In this document: in pieces, positions 12,289 to 12,544 of the stretch
Layout: the number at the start of each line of letters is the position of its first letter
Position numbering within the stretch: the stretch's first letter is position 1
Assembly (NCBI GenBank): GCA_026770585.1
Contig: MU646685.1
Span: forward strand, 184,986-197,529
DNA length: 12,544 bases
Source of the DNA: Baffinella frigidus
Taxonomy: Eukaryota > Cryptophyceae > Cryptomonadales > Baffinellaceae
Direction of reading: 5' to 3'
Position numbers and translations under genes: made by a program
Notes under the pieces: model-generated
What the model was told of the DNA's origin: nothing
Seen by the model: only the letters and a program-made list of their open reading frames with translations
Database searches by the model: none

Positions 12289-12436
12289 CACTGCTAGCCA
12301 GAAGATTTTGTATCAGTCAACTTTGAAAAAATGGGAGAGAGGTGTAGTAAAATGGACGCCACCATGGCGTCCGGGATTCTTAAGTGGACAGTTTCAAGGG
12401 GAGGTTGACTTTAGCAAAAAATCCTGGCTAGCAGTG
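12289..12436. mobile_element. Inverted-repeat element R with TA flanks
   Basis: A 148-bp element with ends CACTGCTAGCCA and TGGCTAGCAGTG and TA on both sides (12287-12288 and 12437-12438). A TA duplication is typical of the Tc1/mariner superfamily, but also fits the free 2-bp duplications seen nearby. The central hairpin is GGACGCCA/TGGCGTCC (12354-12372). It holds both shared modules: GTGTAGTAAAATGG (12342) and TTTCAAGGGG with GGTTGACTTTAGC (about 12392-12415). Confidence 0.8.
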
Positions 12437-12529
12437 TAATAATCAGAGGGTTCTCTCGGAGCAAGCATGCCCGGTTTATTCATCGCCCTGGTACAAAACT
12501 CTGAGCTTTGTAGTCAACAGTTCTTCGTG

Positions 12530-12544
12530 CCCCCCCCCCCCCCC
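12530..12544. repeat. Terminal poly-C run
   Basis: Fifteen C residues end the window, mirroring the twelve that open it. Poly-C runs elsewhere in the window (3682-3692, 11922-11929) lie inside foldback elements, so an element may be cut here. Confidence 0.6.

Noticed and set aside
12289-12436. Firm assignment of R to Tc1/mariner
   Set aside because: The TA flanks fit, but other families here show free dinucleotides, so TA may be one case of a general 2-bp duplication. There is no transposase to confirm it.

Overview
The window looks like nuclear DNA of a unicellular eukaryote, most likely an alga or related protist. It has a plant/algal-type TTTAGGG telomeric array (901-1162), no operon-like packing of genes, and many short non-coding inverted-repeat elements. 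A MYND zinc-finger fragment on the minus strand fits a protist genome. The lineage cannot be fixed further: TTTAGGG occurs in green algae, stramenopiles, chromerids, dinoflagellates and others. Both ends of the window are poly-C runs, and the left one lies inside a repeat, so this may be a short contig that broke at repeats.

Layout. 1-900: truncated family A element, then elements B1 and E1. 901-1162: interstitial telomeric array. 1163-3014: a rearranged long inverted repeat, E2, F, G, H1 and B2. 3334-3622: stacked palindromes, a GAA microsatellite and a decayed telomere-like stretch. 3661-4460: family A copy 2, then GC-rich DNA with no decidable gene. 4460-4860: local tandem and inverted repeats. 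4860-8260: a dense run of elements (J1, K1, T, C1, N1, L, M, E3, C2, D1 containing B3 and D2, C3). 8337-8680: a duplicated segment with element K2 in one copy only. 8803-9020: H-type elements. 9000-10770: GC-rich DNA holding the MYND fragment (9418-9720, minus) and a possible secreted-protein start (10328, plus). 10742-12436: O2, N2, J2, D3, P, Q and R. By hand count about two fifths of the window is inverted-repeat element DNA. I see no transposase, reverse transcriptase, rRNA, convincing tRNA or CRISPR array.

How the elements relate. Families B, N, C, D, H (and, without a target duplication, F) start with CCAC and end with GTGG. In most copies the element is bounded by a matching dinucleotide of any composition (GG, GT, CC, CA, TG, TC, CG, AA), which suggests a 2-bp target-site duplication without TA preference. 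At 7433-7997 three of them nest and the order of insertion can be read: D1 first, then B3 and D2 inside it. At 8337-8680 a duplicated locus gives an empty site for K2, again with a 2-bp duplication. Families with different ends share two internal modules, a GTGTAGTAAATTTC-like one and a TTGACTTTTGG-like one.

The most unusual signal is that copies of one family (B, D, E) keep nearly identical flanks but carry different, self-complementary central hairpins. The fold is kept while the sequence changes, in a manner reminiscent of structure-recognised sites. What recognises or generates these hairpins cannot be told from this window.
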